Source: Nitrosomonas sp. (GTDB lineage: Bacteria; Pseudomonadota; Gammaproteobacteria; Burkholderiales; Nitrosomonadaceae). From it: a DNA stretch of 64,000 nucleotides. The DNA is taken from contig JADJES010000001.1 in assembly GCA_016708955.1 (NCBI GenBank), forward strand, positions 744,001-808,000, in the 5' to 3' direction. Below the pieces are notes generated by a model, which was not told the origin of the DNA, ran no database searches, and saw nothing but the letters and a program-made list of their open reading frames with translations. Shown one piece after another: positions 63,924 through 64,000 of the stretch. Position numbers and translations under genes: made by a program. Every line of letters starts with the position of its first letter. The stretch's first letter is position 1.

Positions 63924-64000
63924 ATGAATAGGGGAGAAGCATCCCACAGGGAAAACATGGATCGAAAAGGATCCGATCAGGGTGCAATTACTTCCAGCCA
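63924..64000 (+). CDS. Possible start of a gene continuing past the window
   Basis: ATG at 63924 and an in-frame ATG at 63957 (ACAGGGAAAAC before it) open a frame that stays open to the window end. Only ~25 codons are visible and no family can be recognised. The preceding 63775-63923 has no other feature. Confidence 0.25.
   Translation, partial: MNRGEASHRENMDRKGSDQGAITSS

Noticed and set aside
1..64000. Prophage, CRISPR array, rRNA or tRNA genes
   Set aside because: No phage structural genes, no regularly spaced direct repeats with unique spacers, and no tRNA- or rRNA-like sequence was noticed; a tRNA scan could still reveal a missed gene.

Overview
The window looks like chromosome of an autotrophic, ammonia-oxidising betaproteobacterium of the Nitrosomonas type. 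This is inferred from gene order and content, not from a marker gene. The signs are the tyrS / M23 peptidase / anmK / erpA / bactofilin / argC / rpsI / rplM block, the ftsK-lolA-rarA-serS block, three PEP-CTERM proteins, a guanidine/urea-carboxylase-type operon, Fur-controlled iron uptake genes, and many decayed insertion sequences and short interspersed repeats. No rRNA, tRNA or CRISPR array was seen.

Layout. 1-1.9 kb: the promoter end of a guanidine-use operon on the minus strand (guanidine-I riboswitch, APC permease, start of a carboxyguanidine-deiminase-type subunit). 2-8.6 kb: an accessory stretch with a HigBA toxin-antitoxin pair, a decayed IS4-like transposase, 3' remnants of an hsdS gene and of a lipoprotein gene, a truncated AbiEi-type antitoxin, a 188-bp tandem repeat, a VWA PEP-CTERM protein and a lipoprotein. 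8.7-16.5 kb: an aminotransferase, then surface-polysaccharide genes (WecA-like transferase, WbpM-like dehydratase, an ABC exporter with degraded ATPase motifs, rmlA with an apparent frameshift, rmlC). 16.5-18.7 kb: radA and a ceramidase-family membrane protein. 18.9-23.3 kb: one 1473-residue HNH-NACHT protein, a likely stand-alone defence gene. 23.6-37.8 kb: mostly core genes. 38-40 kb: two PEP-CTERM proteins. 40.3-42.8 kb: a TIR-STAND-TPR protein, a second likely defence gene. 42.8-54.5 kb: core genes (tex, rdgC, serS, rarA, lolA, ftsK), a degenerate GGDEF protein and an RDD protein. 54.6-63.8 kb: iron genes: Fur box plus tonB-exbB-exbD, Fur box plus bfd, an STN-domain TonB-dependent siderophore receptor, and a Fur-box-preceded, internally duplicated exported protein of unknown function.

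How the parts connect. TonB/ExbB/ExbD energise the outer-membrane receptor, Bfd would release stored iron from bacterioferritin, and the duplicated exported protein shares the predicted Fur control, so it is a candidate new part of iron handling. The polysaccharide genes share a neighbourhood but lack rmlB and rmlD here. Three core-type genes (rmlA, anmK, exbB) each show a reading-frame break that a single missing base would explain, so uncorrected deletions in the assembly should be considered before calling them pseudogenes.

The best candidates for an undescribed system are the HNH-NACHT gene, the TIR-STAND-TPR gene with its near-identical repeats, and the Fur-associated duplicated exported protein. 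All assignments are from reading the sequence; no database search was run.
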